Positions 8,482 to 16,841 of a stretch of 64,000 nucleotides of DNA are shown here, piece after piece. The position numbers and the translations under genes were made by a program. This DNA is from Streptomyces pactum (GTDB lineage Bacteria > Actinomycetota > Actinomycetes > Streptomycetales > Streptomycetaceae). Positions within the stretch are counted from its first letter, which is position 1. Each line of letters opens with the position of its first letter. The notes beneath the pieces were generated by a model. The model did no database searches. It was not told the DNA's origin and was given only the letters and a program-made list of their open reading frames with translations. Where the stretch lies: the NCBI RefSeq assembly GCF_002005225.1, contig NZ_CP019724.1, positions 4,528,501 to 4,592,500 of the forward strand. The letters run 5' to 3'.

Positions 8482-9117
8482 ATGCGTCTCCACGTCGTCG
8501 ACCACCCCTTGGTCGCCCACAAGCTCACCACGCTGCGCGACCTGCGCACCGACTCCGCGACCTTCCGCCGTCTCGCCGACGAGCTGGTCACCCTGCTCGC
8601 CTACGAGGCCACGCGCGACGTGCGCACCGAACAGGTCGACATCCACACGCCGGTCTGCCAGACCACCGGCGTCAAGCTCTCCCACCCCCGCCCGCTGGTG
8701 GTGCCGATCCTGCGGGCCGGCCTCGGCATGCTGGACGGCATGGTCCGGCTGCTGCCGACCGCCGAGGTGGGCTTCCTCGGCATGATCCGCAACGAGGAGA
8801 CGCTGCAGGCCTCCACGTACGCGACCCGTATGCCGGAGGACCTCTCCGGACGCCAGGTGTACGTGCTGGACCCGATGCTGGCCACCGGCGGCACCCTGGT
8901 CGCGTCGATCCAGGAGCTGATCAAGCGCGGCGCCGACGACGTGACGGCCGTGGTGCTGCTCGCCGCCCCCGAGGGCGTCGAACTCATGGAGCGCGAGCTG
9001 GCCGGCACCCCGGTGACGGTCGTGACGGCCTCGGTCGACGAGCGTCTCAACGACCAGGGCTACATCGTGCCGGGCCTCGGCGACGCGGGCGACCGGATGT
9101 ACGGGGCGGCCGAGTAG
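8482..9117 (+). CDS. upp: Uracil phosphoribosyltransferase
   Basis: Pyrimidine salvage enzyme: uracil + PRPP to UMP + PPi, cytosolic. The 211 residues match the family length. Visible signatures are [18 protein letters not shown] (uracil/flexible-loop region), the PRPP loop [11 protein letters not shown], and the C-terminal uracil-binding [17 protein letters not shown]. The ATG at 8482 follows GGGGGAC directly with a TACTGT hexamer 7 bp further up, so the message may be leaderless or have a very short leader. Single gene, divergent from the small basic protein. Confidence 0.97.
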   Translation: MRLHVVDHPLVAHKLTTLRDLRTDSATFRRLADELVTLLAYEATRDVRTEQVDIHTPVCQTTGVKLSHPRPLVVPILRAGLGMLDGMVRLLPTAEVGFLGMIRNEETLQASTYATRMPEDLSGRQVYVLDPMLATGGTLVASIQELIKRGADDVTAVVLLAAPEGVELMERELAGTPVTVVTASVDERLNDQGYIVPGLGDAGDRMYGAAE

Positions 9118-9154
9118 CACACGCTCCGGGCCTGCCACGCCCCCGTACGGCTGC

Positions 9155-9799
9155 TCAGCAGCTCTTCTTCTCCGCGGCGGACGCCGGCTGCGGCGCCGCC
9201 AGCCGGGCCAGCGCCGCGTCGGCGTCCGCCCGCTTCGCGAGGCCCTTGAAGCCCTTGCCGATGATCAGGTCGACGGCGGTGCCCTTGCGGGCCGCGTCGG
9301 TGCGCGACTCGGCGCCGGGGAGCTGGGTGCCGAGCACGGGCAGCGAGGTCTTCGCGGAAGCGGAGGGGCCGAGCAGGACGCCCGCGCCGGCGAGCTTCTT
9401 GTCGTACTCCTTGGGCGCGTTGCTGACGTCGCCGATGCGGAAGCCGCGCTTCTTCAGCTCGTCGGCGGTCTTCTGCGCGAGGCCGCCGCGGGTCGTCGCG
9501 TTGAGCACGTTGACGGTCACCTGGGACGGTTTCGGCACGGCCGCGGCGGCGGGCGAGGGGCTCGCCTTCGCGGCCGTGCTCCGGCAGTGCGTCGCGGCAC
9601 CGGCCGCGGAGGCCTTGTCGCCGCCGGTGAAGACGTCGATGAGCTGCAACGTGCCCCAGCCGAGCACCCCGAGCACGGTGACACAGGCGACGGTGACGAC
9701 CGCGAGCCGGCCGCGTCGCCGGGCCGGTCGCATCCGCGGGTACTTGTCCCCCGTGATCTTGTACTGGCCGCCCATACCGGGGGGCGTGAGCATGCTCAT
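9155..9799 (-). CDS. LytR C-terminal-domain membrane protein
   Basis: 214-residue protein. A short cytoplasmic basic segment (RMRPARRRGR) is followed by one transmembrane helix (LAVVTVACVTVLGVLGWGTL) and a Ser/Pro/Ala-rich spacer. The extracellular domain opens VTVNVLNATTRGGLAQKTADELKKRGF, the hallmark of the LytR_C (C-terminal LytR/CpsA-associated) domain. It lacks the LCP catalytic domain, so it is probably a cell-envelope accessory. It ends with a lone Cys. The start at 9799 (MSM) or 9793 is uncertain; no ribosome site is evident, and TACGCT upstream hints at a leaderless message. Confidence 0.85.
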   Translation of the reverse strand: MSMLTPPGMGGQYKITGDKYPRMRPARRRGRLAVVTVACVTVLGVLGWGTLQLIDVFTGGDKASAAGAATHCRSTAAKASPSPAAAAVPKPSQVTVNVLNATTRGGLAQKTADELKKRGFRIGDVSNAPKEYDKKLAGAGVLLGPSASAKTSLPVLGTQLPGAESRTDAARKGTAVDLIIGKGFKGLAKRADADAALARLAAPQPASAAEKKSC

Positions 9800-10000
9800 G
9801 GGCGCAGCGTAGTGCGCTCGCGCCGTGATGCCTATTAGATGATCAGTCGACGTTCCACGGTTCGGCGCAATGCAACCCGAAAGGGTTAAGCGGAAGCGCC
9901 GGCGGGGCCGTCACGGGTGGACGAGTGGCCGTCGGGAGGGTGCCGCGGAGGTGCCGCGGAGATGACCGCGGACGTGCCGCGAAGGGGCGGCGGGCTCTGG

Positions 10001-10297
10001 TCAGTCGAGTTCGAGGACCCGTGCGTGCAGCACCTGGCGCTGCTGGAGCGCCGCGCGCACCGCGCGGTGCAGGCCGTCCTCCAGATACAGGTCGCCCTGC
10101 CACTTCACGACGTGCGCGAAGAGGTCGCCGTAGAAGGTGGAGTCCTCGGCGAGGAGCGTCTCCAGGTCGAGCTGGCCCTTGGTCGTCACGAGCTGATCGA
10201 GGCGGACCGGGCGCGGCGCGACGTCCGCCCACTGCCGGGTGCTCTCCCGGCCGTGGTCGGGGTACGGCCGGCCGTTTCCGATGCGCTTGAAGATCAC
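10001..10297 (-). CDS. Conserved actinobacterial protein with ParB/sulfiredoxin-like motif
   Basis: 98 residues. The C-terminal half, RPVRLDQLVTTKGQLD...DLYLEDGLHRAVRAALQQRQVLHARVLEL, follows the ParB N-terminal/Srx pattern: an input strand, then DGxHRxxAAxxxG, then a final strand. Databases sometimes label such actinobacterial proteins VapB-type antitoxins; I see no adjacent toxin gene to support that. It is monocistronic, with about 180 bp of upstream DNA. Function unknown; nucleotide or DNA binding is an inference from the fold motif. Confidence 0.75.
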   Translation of the reverse strand: MIFKRIGNGRPYPDHGRESTRQWADVAPRPVRLDQLVTTKGQLDLETLLAEDSTFYGDLFAHVVKWQGDLYLEDGLHRAVRAALQQRQVLHARVLELD

Positions 10298-10475
10298 ACG
10301 GAAAGCCTACCGGCCAAGACGTCGCGGGCGCAGCCATGGCGCCGGAGTGCGGCGCTGGAAATGACGCAGTAAACGGGGGCAAAGGGGAACGGGGGCGGGG
10401 TACGGGCGGCCGCGAGCGCGGTCCGTCGGCGGCGGAGGCGACGCCGGGCCGGCCTCCGCCGCCCGGGCGGCTTCG

Positions 10476-10613
10476 TCAGTCACGCCTCCCTTCCCGCGCG
10501 GGCGGGCGGGGTTCGCTCGGGGCCTGCGGCCGGCCGGTGTCGGGCCTGGGAGCGCGGCGGGCGGCCTCGGCGCGCAGGAGGGCGCGCAGGACCGCGTAGG
10601 GGTCGTTGATCAT
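10476..10613 (-). CDS. Putative small protein (45 aa)
   Basis: A short frame beginning MINDPYAVLRALLRAEAARRA and ending in a Pro/Arg-rich tail. A good ribosome site (GAGGAA, 6 bp spacing) precedes the ATG at 10613. It is 97 bp downstream of a putative secreted-protein gene on the same strand. A helical N-terminus with a charged tail is all that can be said. Confidence 0.45.
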   Translation of the reverse strand: MINDPYAVLRALLRAEAARRAPRPDTGRPQAPSEPRPPAREGRRD

Positions 10614-10710
10614 GGCGGGTTCCTCGTTACTCGTTCCTCGTGGCTCGTGGCTCGTTCCGTGTTCGTGCGGTGGGCCGGCGGCCGGTGCGGCCGGTGCCGG
10701 TCCGGTCCGG

Positions 10711-11244
10711 TCAGCAGCGCAGGACCACGGAGCGTGGGCCGCGCGGGGCGGGCGGCGGCCCGGTCGGAACGGGTGGTGCGAGGGTCCGGTCGGTGAGGAC
10801 GCGGCGGCCGGGCGCCGGGGGCGGTGGGACGGAGGGGGCCACGACGGTGCGCCGGCCGCCGCGGGCCGATGAGCGCAGGGCGGTGTCGAGGTGGTCGTAC
10901 TCACCGGCGGTGCCGCCCGGGCCGCTGCCGCCGGCTCCTCCGGTGCCGAGGCCGAGGGGGCCGACGCCGATGCCGCCGCCGAGCCCGGCGCTGAGCACGG
11001 TGCCGGCTCCTCCGCTCCCGGCGGCCGCCGGCGCGGTCGGTGCCTCCTGGGCCGTCGCGTGCGTGCAGGGCACGATCAGGGCGAGCAGCAGGACCAGGAC
11101 CCGCAGGCGGGCACCGCGGCGTCCGGCGCGCGCCGCGCGGGCGGCGTGCACGGTGGCGGCGGCACGCGCGACGCGGACGGTCGCGGCGGCGTGCGGTGCG
11201 GGGCTCACGTCAGGTCGTGTCCCCGCCGGGCGTACGCCGTCCAT
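10711..11244 (-). CDS. Putative secreted protein, Pro/Gly-rich
   Basis: 177 codons from ATG at 11244. A long Ala/Arg-rich stretch precedes a signal-peptide-like segment (RRGARLRVLVLLLALIVPCTHATAQEA). A Gly-rich segment (GAGTVLSAGLGGGIGVGPLGLG) and a Pro-rich C-terminus ending RSVVLRC follow. The long N-terminus before the signal suggests the true start may be internal (for example GTG at 11208). No domain recognised. A terminal Cys and low complexity make it a candidate wall or surface polypeptide, but it could be over-called. Confidence 0.45.
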   Translation of the reverse strand: MDGVRPAGTRPDVSPAPHAAATVRVARAAATVHAARAARAGRRGARLRVLVLLLALIVPCTHATAQEAPTAPAAAGSGGAGTVLSAGLGGGIGVGPLGLGTGGAGGSGPGGTAGEYDHLDTALRSSARGGRRTVVAPSVPPPPAPGRRVLTDRTLAPPVPTGPPPAPRGPRSVVLRC

Positions 11245-11283
11245 CGCGCCGGGGAGAGAACCGCCCGCTCGGCGTAGGGCGGT

Positions 11284-11973
11284 TCACAGGGTGTGCGGGA
11301 CCTGGTGGGCGCGCCCGCGCAGGCGTATCGACGTGACGATCTCGACCACGCCGACGGCGACGAGCCACCAGCCGCCGACCAGCATGAGGACGGCCGCCGA
11401 GTCCACCGGCGAGTCGATCAGGACGATGCCCGCGACGACGGTGACGGCGCCCAGGAGGATGTGCCAGCCGCGCGCGGGCATCGCCGGGTCGTGGACGGCG
11501 GCCAGGACCTGCGTGACGCCGCGGAAGAGCCAGCCGATGCCGATCCACAGCGCGAGCAGCAGCACCGACTGCAAGGGGCCGCGGAAGCAGAACAGGCCCA
11601 GCAGGATCGACACGGCGCCGCTGATGAAGGCGAGGACCCGCAGCGAGGTCGTCCGGTGCGTGCCGAAGGCGGCGGCCAGTTGGAGGACGCCGCTGACGAC
11701 GAGGTAGAGGCCGAAGAGCACGCCGGCGGCGCGCAGTGACGCGCCCGGCCAGACCAGGACCAGTACGCCGAGGACGAGAGAGGCGATCCCGGTGAGCAGC
11801 ACGGTCTGCCACGCGGTGCGGGACAGCAGGTGCAGCGGCCCCTCGAAGGCGGGTTCGGGCTCGTGCTCGTGCCGCCCGGTGGTCCGGGTGTGTGTTCCGG
11901 CGCCGGTCCGGGCGTGGACCCCGCGGTCGTCGTACGGCTGCCCTTCGGGGGTACCGCTGGGAGGCTCGGTCAT
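11284..11973 (-). CDS. HdeD/DUF308-family membrane protein
   Basis: 229-residue integral membrane protein with six predicted helices after a ~50-residue hydrophilic, His/Thr-rich N-terminus. Helices start at WQTVLLTGIASLVLGVLVLVWPGASL, whose helix-WPGASL turn is characteristic of HdeD-like DUF308 proteins. The motif recurs in the third pair (LLGAVTVVAGIVLIDSPVDS). E. coli HdeD is linked to acid resistance; the role in Streptomyces is unknown. ATG at 11973. Monocistronic, with 40 bp to the putative secreted-protein gene downstream. Confidence 0.85.
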   Translation of the reverse strand: MTEPPSGTPEGQPYDDRGVHARTGAGTHTRTTGRHEHEPEPAFEGPLHLLSRTAWQTVLLTGIASLVLGVLVLVWPGASLRAAGVLFGLYLVVSGVLQLAAAFGTHRTTSLRVLAFISGAVSILLGLFCFRGPLQSVLLLALWIGIGWLFRGVTQVLAAVHDPAMPARGWHILLGAVTVVAGIVLIDSPVDSAAVLMLVGGWWLVAVGVVEIVTSIRLRGRAHQVPHTL

Positions 11974-12232
11974 GCTTCATGCTGGGAGCGGATCCGGCGG
12001 GTCCGCCACCTGGGCCGGGCCGGCGGGCTGACGGGCCGGCGAGCAGACGGGCCGCTCACCCGTGCCGCCCCCCGGGGAAGCACCCCCACCGCTCGCCCGT
12101 GCCGCCCCGGGGACCCCCGGGTCGGTCGGGCTCGTTCGGGCTCCGGGGGAGGCAACGGGTGCCCGTGCCCGTGGCCGGGAGGCGGGGGCGGGGGCGGGGT
12201 GGAGGGTGCCGCCCGTCCGAAGCGCCTGCTTG
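11974..12232. other. Gene-less GC-rich spacer
   Basis: About 260 bp of Pro/Gly/Arg-coding-like low-complexity sequence. No start or ribosome site fits a real gene. It holds the upstream region of the HdeD-like gene and the end of the HhH-GPD gene. Confidence 0.4.
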
Positions 12233-12826
12233 CTACTCGCCGGAGGCCTTCGCCGCCTTCGCCGCCGCCTTCATCTCCTGCTTGTGCGCGCGGACCTTCG
12301 TCAGGGACTCCGGGCCGGTGATGTCGGCGACGGAGCGGAAGGACTTCGGTTCGCCGTAGGCGCCGGCCGCCTCGCGCCAGCCCTCCGGCCGGACGCCGAG
12401 CTGCTTGCCGAGCAGGGCGAGGAAGATCTGGGCCTTCTGCTTGCCGAAGCCCGGCAGGTCCTGGAGCCGCTTCAGCAGTTCCCCGCCGGTGGAGACGCCC
12501 CGCCAGACGGACTCGGCGTCACCGTCGTAGGTCTCGACGAGGTACCGGCACAGTTGCTGGACGCGGCCCGCCATCGAGCCGGGGTAACGGTGCACGGCCG
12601 GCTTGTCGGAGAGCAGGGCGGCGAACGCCTCGGGGGCGTAGGCCGCGATGTCGTGCGCGTCCAGGTCCTCCGCGCCCATGCGCCGGGCGATGGTCGACGG
12701 GCCCTTGAACGCCCACTCCATGGGAACTTGCTGGTCGAGCAGCATGCCGACCAGCGCGGCGAGCGGGCTGCGGCCGAGGAGCTCGTCGGCCTCGGGGTCC
12801 TGGGCGAGGTGAAGTGTGACGTCCAT
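12233..12826 (-). CDS. HhH-GPD-type base-excision repair protein
   Basis: 197 residues of the EndoIII/MutY-AlkA superfamily. The first helices (LAALVGMLLDQQVPMEWAFKGP) match the glycosylase substrate-entry region, and the helix-hairpin-helix is LQDLPGFGKQKAQIFLALLG. A basic helical tail (KVRAHKQEMKAAAKAAKA) follows. No Fe-S cluster cysteines. At the place of the catalytic Asp (VDTH in EndoIII) the sequence is RPEGW, so the usual GPD aspartate is not obvious; the activity is therefore uncertain. ATG at 12826. Only 25 bp separates it from the siderophore-interacting protein gene, so they may be co-transcribed. Confidence 0.85.
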   Translation of the reverse strand: MDVTLHLAQDPEADELLGRSPLAALVGMLLDQQVPMEWAFKGPSTIARRMGAEDLDAHDIAAYAPEAFAALLSDKPAVHRYPGSMAGRVQQLCRYLVETYDGDAESVWRGVSTGGELLKRLQDLPGFGKQKAQIFLALLGKQLGVRPEGWREAAGAYGEPKSFRSVADITGPESLTKVRAHKQEMKAAAKAAKASGE

Positions 12827-12851
12827 GCCCCCGATGATCGCGCGTGCGGAC

Positions 12852-13580
12852 TCAGGTCGCGCGCCAGTACCCCAGCGCGTTCACCCGCTGCTTGGGCAGC
12901 CCCAGCTCCTTGCGGGCGTACGAGGCCAGCGCCCGGGTCGTCGCCGTGTCGCAGGCGATCCAGACGAACGGCTCGGGAGCCGACCGCAGCAGCTCCGGCA
13001 GCGCCTCCTTCACCTGCGCGACCAGGTGCGCGCCCGCGTCGCGGCGCGGGAGCGTGCGGACCTCGTGGCGGGCGGGATCGGTGCGGAAGGGCAGGCCGTC
13101 GTCCGTGCCGCCGCCCTCGAACCAGATCGTCGCGGGGACCGCCCCCAGCGCGTCGAGGAGGGAGTTGAGGGCGGGCAGGGAGGCCGGGTCCGCCACCGCG
13201 AAGACGCGGGAGGGGACCGGGTCGGGGACCTCGAAGCCGGTGCCCTGGACCGTCGCCTCGATGGTGTCACCAGGCTTGGCCGCCCTGGCCCAGTCGCTCG
13301 CGCACCCCTCGTGCAGGGCGAACTCCAGGCCGAAGGTGCCCGCCGCCGGGTCCGGGTCGACGAGCGTGTACGCCCGCTGGTGCGGCTTGCCCGCGTTGTC
13401 GAACCACAGCCGCACCCACATCGTGGGGTGGACACCGGTCGCCGCCAGCATGCCGCCGTCGGTCAGCCGCAGCCGCCGGAAGTCCGGGGTCACGTCCCCG
13501 GCGTCCGTCACGGTGAACTCGAAGTCCTTCGCACGCATCAGCTTGAGGACCGCGCCCTCCCAACCCCGCCCCTGCCCCAT
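12852..13580 (-). CDS. Siderophore-interacting protein / NAD(P)H-dependent ferric-siderophore reductase
   Basis: 242-residue flavoprotein of the ViuB/SIP family that reduces Fe(III)-siderophores in the cytosol to release iron. The FAD-binding strand motif is present as HQRAYTLVDPDP. The NAD(P)H domain contains FAVADPASLPALNSLLDAL and the SIP C-terminal signature FVWIACDTATTRALASYARKELG...ALGYWR. The ATG at 13580 is chosen (AAGGGTGAAG upstream); a GTG at 13598 is possible. Divergent from the acylase gene across an iron box, so it should be repressed by DmdR1/IdeR-Fe(II). Confidence 0.93.
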   Translation of the reverse strand: MGQGRGWEGAVLKLMRAKDFEFTVTDAGDVTPDFRRLRLTDGGMLAATGVHPTMWVRLWFDNAGKPHQRAYTLVDPDPAAGTFGLEFALHEGCASDWARAAKPGDTIEATVQGTGFEVPDPVPSRVFAVADPASLPALNSLLDALGAVPATIWFEGGGTDDGLPFRTDPARHEVRTLPRRDAGAHLVAQVKEALPELLRSAPEPFVWIACDTATTRALASYARKELGLPKQRVNALGYWRAT

Positions 13581-13622
13581 CGTTTCTTCACCCTTCACGT
13601 ACTATTCGGCCACGACGAACAC

Positions 13623-13641
13623 TTAGGTGAGCCTAACCTAA
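13623..13641. promoter_or_regulatory. Iron box (DmdR1/IdeR operator)
   Basis: TTAGGTGAGCCTAACCTAA is a 19-bp match to the actinobacterial iron-box consensus TTAGGTTAGSCTAACCTAA-type palindrome. It sits 43 bp upstream of the siderophore-reductase start and 21 bp upstream of the acylase start, so one operator can serve both divergent transcripts. Confidence 0.93.
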
Positions 13642-13661
13642 AGGAAAGTGGGGGCACAGGG

Positions 13662-15728
13662 GTGGCCGAGACATACCGCGACGCCTGGGGGATCCCGCAC
13701 CTGCGCGCGGGCGACGCGGACGGACTCGCCCGCGCCCAGGGCCGGGTGACCGCCCGTGACCGGGCCTGGCAGCTCGAGGTCGAGCGGCACCGCGCGCAGG
13801 GCACCTCCGCGTCCTTCCTCGGGCCCGGGGCCCTGTCCTGGGACCGCCTCGCCCGGCGGGCCCGGCTCGCGGACACCGCCCGCCGCTGCTTCGCGGCCCT
13901 GGAGGAGAAGGATGCGGAGACGGCCGCCTGGGTGCGGGCGTACACCGACGGAGTGAACGAGGGGCTCGCCGCCTGCGACGCCCCCGAGTTCGCCCGTGCG
14001 GGGCTCGCCCCGGGCCGCTGGGAGCCCTGGGCCCCGCTCGGCGTCTGGCTCGCCACGCACCTGCTCTTCGCCGGTTTCCCCGCCAAGCTTTGGCGCGAGC
14101 ACATCACCGCGCACCTCGGCCCGGACGCCGTCGCCCTCTTCGCCGCCGACGGTCCCGGCACCGCCGGCAGCAACGGCTGGCTGGTGAGCGGCGGGCGGAG
14201 CCTGACCGGGCACGCCGTCATCGCCGGCGACCCGCACCGCTTCATCGAGGACCCCGGCGTCTACCAGCAGATCCACCTGTCCTGCCCGGAGTTCGACGTC
14301 GTCGGCCTCGCCGTGCCCGGCGTCCCCGGCATCGCCCACTTCGGCCACACCGGCACCGTCGCCTGGGCCATCACCAACGCCATGGCCGACTACCAGGACC
14401 TGTACCGCGAGCGACTGCGCCGCACCGGCGCCGGCGTCGAGGCACTCGGTCCCGACGGCGCCTGGCACCGAGCCGCCCGGCACACGGAGACGATCCGGGT
14501 CGCGGGGGAGGCCGACGTGGAGGTCGAGGTCATCGAGACCGACCGGGGCCCGGTCGTCGCCGGCGGACCCGAGGGCCTCGACGACGGCACCCCGGCCGCC
14601 CTCAGCCTGCGCTACCCGCCCCGCGTCACCGCCGACCTCGGCTTCGGCGCCCTGCTGCCGCTGCTGCGGGCCCGCCGGGTCGCCGACGTGGACCGCGCCC
14701 TGGACGCGTGGGCCGAGCCGGTCAACGTCGTGCAGGCCGCCGACACCGAGGGCGGGCTGCTGCACCGGGTGGCGGGACGGGTGCCGCTGCGGTCCGCCGC
14801 CAACCGCCTGCGTCCCGTGCCCGCGTGGGAGCCCGGCCACGAGTGGACCGGCTGGCACACCCCGCCCCGCGCCGGACTCACCGACGGCGTCGCCGTGATG
14901 GCCAACCAGCGCGGCCCGGCCACCCCGCTCGGCGTCGAGTTCGCCCCGCCGCACCGCGCCGACCGCATCGCCGCCCTGCTCGCCGGGAAGGAGCGCTGGT
15001 CGGCCGCCGACATGCCGGCCATCCACACGGACACCCACCTGGCCTCGGCCGCCCCCCTCCTCGACCACCTCGCGGCCCTGGACGACCTGACCCCCGAGGC
15101 CGGCGCCCTGCGCGACCGCCTCCTCGCCTGGGACCGGCACATGGACGCCGGCAGCACCGGCGCGGCGGCGTACGCGGCGGTGCGCGGGGCGGTCGTACGG
15201 CGGTTGGCGGCGCACCCGGTCCTCGCCCCGGCCTCCGTGCCGCCCGCGTACCCCGAGGTGCTGCTGCCGTGGCTCGCGCTCGTGCCGCGCGTCGGGTACG
15301 CCCTCGAACACCTGCTGCGCGCCGAGGACCTGTACGGCATCGACCGCGCCGGGGCCGTCCGCGCGGCGCTGGAGGAGGTGGCCGCACGGCCACCGGCCGG
15401 TACCTGGGGCGACACCCACCGCCTCGCCCCCTGGCGGGCGCTGCCGGACGGCTCCCACGGGGAGGAACCCGGCCTGTCCGGCGACCACGACTGCGTGCTG
15501 TGCACCTCGGCCGTTCCCGGCCTCACCGACCGCGCCGCGCGCGGCCCCGCCGCCCGCTACGTCTGGGACCTGGCCGACCGGGAGGACAGCCGCTGGGTGG
15601 TGCCCCTCGGCGCCTGCGGCATCCCCGGCTCGCCCCACCACCGCGACCAGCGCCCCCTGTGGCTCGACGGGGAACTCGCCCCCGTGGTCACCGACTTCGA
15701 CCGGCTCACGAAGGAAACCGATGGCTGA
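13662..15728 (+). CDS. Penicillin acylase-family Ntn-hydrolase, iron-regulated (DesG-like)
   Basis: 688 residues related to penicillin G acylase and acyl-homoserine-lactone acylases, heterodimeric Ntn hydrolases that cleave or form amide bonds. The autocatalytic nucleophile motif is AGSNGWLVSG with Ser at about 170. Other family marks: the alpha-chain start DAWGIPHLRAGDADGLARAQGRVTARDRAWQLE, GDPHRFIEDPGVYQQIHLSCPEFDVVGLAVPGVPGIAHFGHTG, and a late SGDHDCVL/AARYVWDLADREDSRWVVPLG. There is no signal peptide, unlike secreted acylases, so it is probably cytosolic. GTG at 13662 begins VAETYRDAWG; AAAGGAAAG lies upstream. Its stop overlaps the acetyltransferase gene. From memory, desG/desH (penicillin amidase + acyltransferase) are linked to aryl-substituted desferrioxamines; this pair fits that description. 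Confidence 0.88.
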   Translation: MAETYRDAWGIPHLRAGDADGLARAQGRVTARDRAWQLEVERHRAQGTSASFLGPGALSWDRLARRARLADTARRCFAALEEKDAETAAWVRAYTDGVNEGLAACDAPEFARAGLAPGRWEPWAPLGVWLATHLLFAGFPAKLWREHITAHLGPDAVALFAADGPGTAGSNGWLVSGGRSLTGHAVIAGDPHRFIEDPGVYQQIHLSCPEFDVVGLAVPGVPGIAHFGHTGTVAWAITNAMADYQDLYRERLRRTGAGVEALGPDGAWHRAARHTETIRVAGEADVEVEVIETDRGPVVAGGPEGLDDGTPAALSLRYPPRVTADLGFGALLPLLRARRVADVDRALDAWAEPVNVVQAADTEGGLLHRVAGRVPLRSAANRLRPVPAWEPGHEWTGWHTPPRAGLTDGVAVMANQRGPATPLGVEFAPPHRADRIAALLAGKERWSAADMPAIHTDTHLASAAPLLDHLAALDDLTPEAGALRDRLLAWDRHMDAGSTGAAAYAAVRGAVVRRLAAHPVLAPASVPPAYPEVLLPWLALVPRVGYALEHLLRAEDLYGIDRAGAVRAALEEVAARPPAGTWGDTHRLAPWRALPDGSHGEEPGLSGDHDCVLCTSAVPGLTDRAARGPAARYVWDLADREDSRWVVPLGACGIPGSPHHRDQRPLWLDGELAPVVTDFDRLTKETDG

Positions 15729-16353
15729 CCCGCACACGTCCCCGTCCCCCTCCCCGTACGCCTCCCGCACCCCCGTCCACGAGCAGGAACTCGACGGCTT
15801 CGGCACCGTCCGCGTCCTCCGGCTGGACGCCGAAGCGGACGCCGGCGTGATCCACCGCTGGGTGAGCGAGGAGCGGGCCGCCTTCTGGGGCATGAACGGT
15901 CTGACGCGGGAGCGGGTCGCCGGGATCTACGCCCACATGGACACGCTCGACACCCACCACGCCTTCCTGGTGGTCAAGGACGGCGAGCCGGTCGCGCTGC
16001 TCCAGACGTACGAGCCCGAGGCCGACCGGGTGAGCGAGTGCTACGACGCCGAACCCGGCGACATCGGCGTCCACCTGCTGCTCGCGCCCGCCGGGACCGA
16101 GGGAGCGCGGCCCGGCTGGACCGCCGCGCTGGCGGGGTCCCTCATGGCGTACGTCCTGCTGGGCCTGGACCGGAAGCGGATCGTGGTCGACCCGGACGTG
16201 GACAACGAGAAGGCGATCGCGCGCTTCCTCCGGCAGGGCTTCACCGCCGGACCGGCGGTCGTGCTGCCCGAGGTCGACCTGCCGGACGTGTACCTGCCGG
16301 AGAAGAAGGCGCAACTCGCGTTCCTCCGCCGGGAGGTAGCGTTCCCGGGGTGA
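15721..16353 (+). CDS. Siderophore-type GNAT N-acyltransferase (DesH/IucB-like)
   Basis: 210-residue Acetyltransf_8-type protein, the fold of IucB, MbtK and the N-terminal acyltransferases of hydroxamate pathways. Key stretches: VIHRWVSEERAAFWGMNGLTRERV, HHAFLVVKDGEPVALLQTYEPE, the acyl-CoA-binding strand DIGVHLLLAP, and DRKRIVVDPDVDNEKAIARFLRQGF near the C-terminus. It overlaps the acylase stop by 8 bp and its own stop overlaps the next gene (GTGA), so the block is translationally coupled and shares the iron box. Predicted to transfer an acyl group from CoA to an (N-hydroxy)amine during siderophore tailoring. Confidence 0.88.
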   Translation: MADPHTSPSPSPYASRTPVHEQELDGFGTVRVLRLDAEADAGVIHRWVSEERAAFWGMNGLTRERVAGIYAHMDTLDTHHAFLVVKDGEPVALLQTYEPEADRVSECYDAEPGDIGVHLLLAPAGTEGARPGWTAALAGSLMAYVLLGLDRKRIVVDPDVDNEKAIARFLRQGFTAGPAVVLPEVDLPDVYLPEKKAQLAFLRREVAFPG

Positions 16354-16841
16354 CTTCCCCGCCGACCGCCGAGGACCTGATCGCGCACTACGGGCTGGAG
16401 CCCATCCCGCGGGAGGGCGGGCTGTTCCGGCGTACCTGGGCCGGGCCCGAGCGCCCGGACGGACGCCCGGCCGGCTCGGCCATCGTCGCCCTGCTCACCG
16501 CCCGGCCGGGTGACTTCTCCGCCCTGCACCGCCTGTCCGCCGACGAGGTCTGGCACTTCTACCTCGGCGATCCGCTGGAACTCCTGCTCCTCGCCCCGGA
16601 CGGCGGCGCGCGTACGGCGGTGCTGGGACCGGACGTCCTGGGCGGGCAGCACGTGCAGTTCACCGTCCCCGCCGGGACCTGGATGGGCGGCCGGGTCGCG
16701 GCGGGCGGCGCGTGGTCGCTCTTCGGCTGCACCATGGCGCCCGGATTCACCCACGGGGACTACGAGCACGGTGACGCGGGCGATCTCACGGCGCGCTATC
16801 CGGCGGCGGCCGAACGGATCGTGGAACTGTGCCGCCCATGA
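16350..16841 (+). CDS. Cupin (DUF985) protein
   Basis: 163-residue cupin of the DUF985 family. Opening TAEDLIAHYGLEPIPREGGLFRRTW and the cupin core SADEVWHFYLGDPLELLLL...GQHVQFTVPAGTWMGGR...FGCTMAPGFTHGDYEHGD are characteristic. Members bind a metal or sugar-like ligand; no reaction is established. The GTG at 16350 overlaps the upstream stop and the stop at 16839-16841 overlaps the SDR start (ATGA). It may be part of the iron-regulated operon, though its link to siderophore chemistry is unproven. Confidence 0.88.
   Translation: MTSPPTAEDLIAHYGLEPIPREGGLFRRTWAGPERPDGRPAGSAIVALLTARPGDFSALHRLSADEVWHFYLGDPLELLLLAPDGGARTAVLGPDVLGGQHVQFTVPAGTWMGGRVAAGGAWSLFGCTMAPGFTHGDYEHGDAGDLTARYPAAAERIVELCRP

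Noticed and set aside
9876..9889. Small AACCC-GAAA-GGGTT hairpin as terminator of the 10001-10297 gene
   Set aside because: Only 5 bp, over 100 bp from the stop and with no T-run; too weak to call.
10001..10297. VapB antitoxin of a toxin-antitoxin pair
   Set aside because: No toxin gene on either side and the motif fits the ParB/Srx pattern better.
12816..13661. N-terminal extension of the acylase to 970 residues
   Set aside because: It would cross the iron box and the divergent reductase gene; the translation there is antisense and the conserved alpha-chain start is at the GTG at 13662.
13638..15893. 751-codon minus-strand frame opposite the acylase gene
   Set aside because: Antisense shadow of a clear Ntn-hydrolase; composition is non-protein-like.
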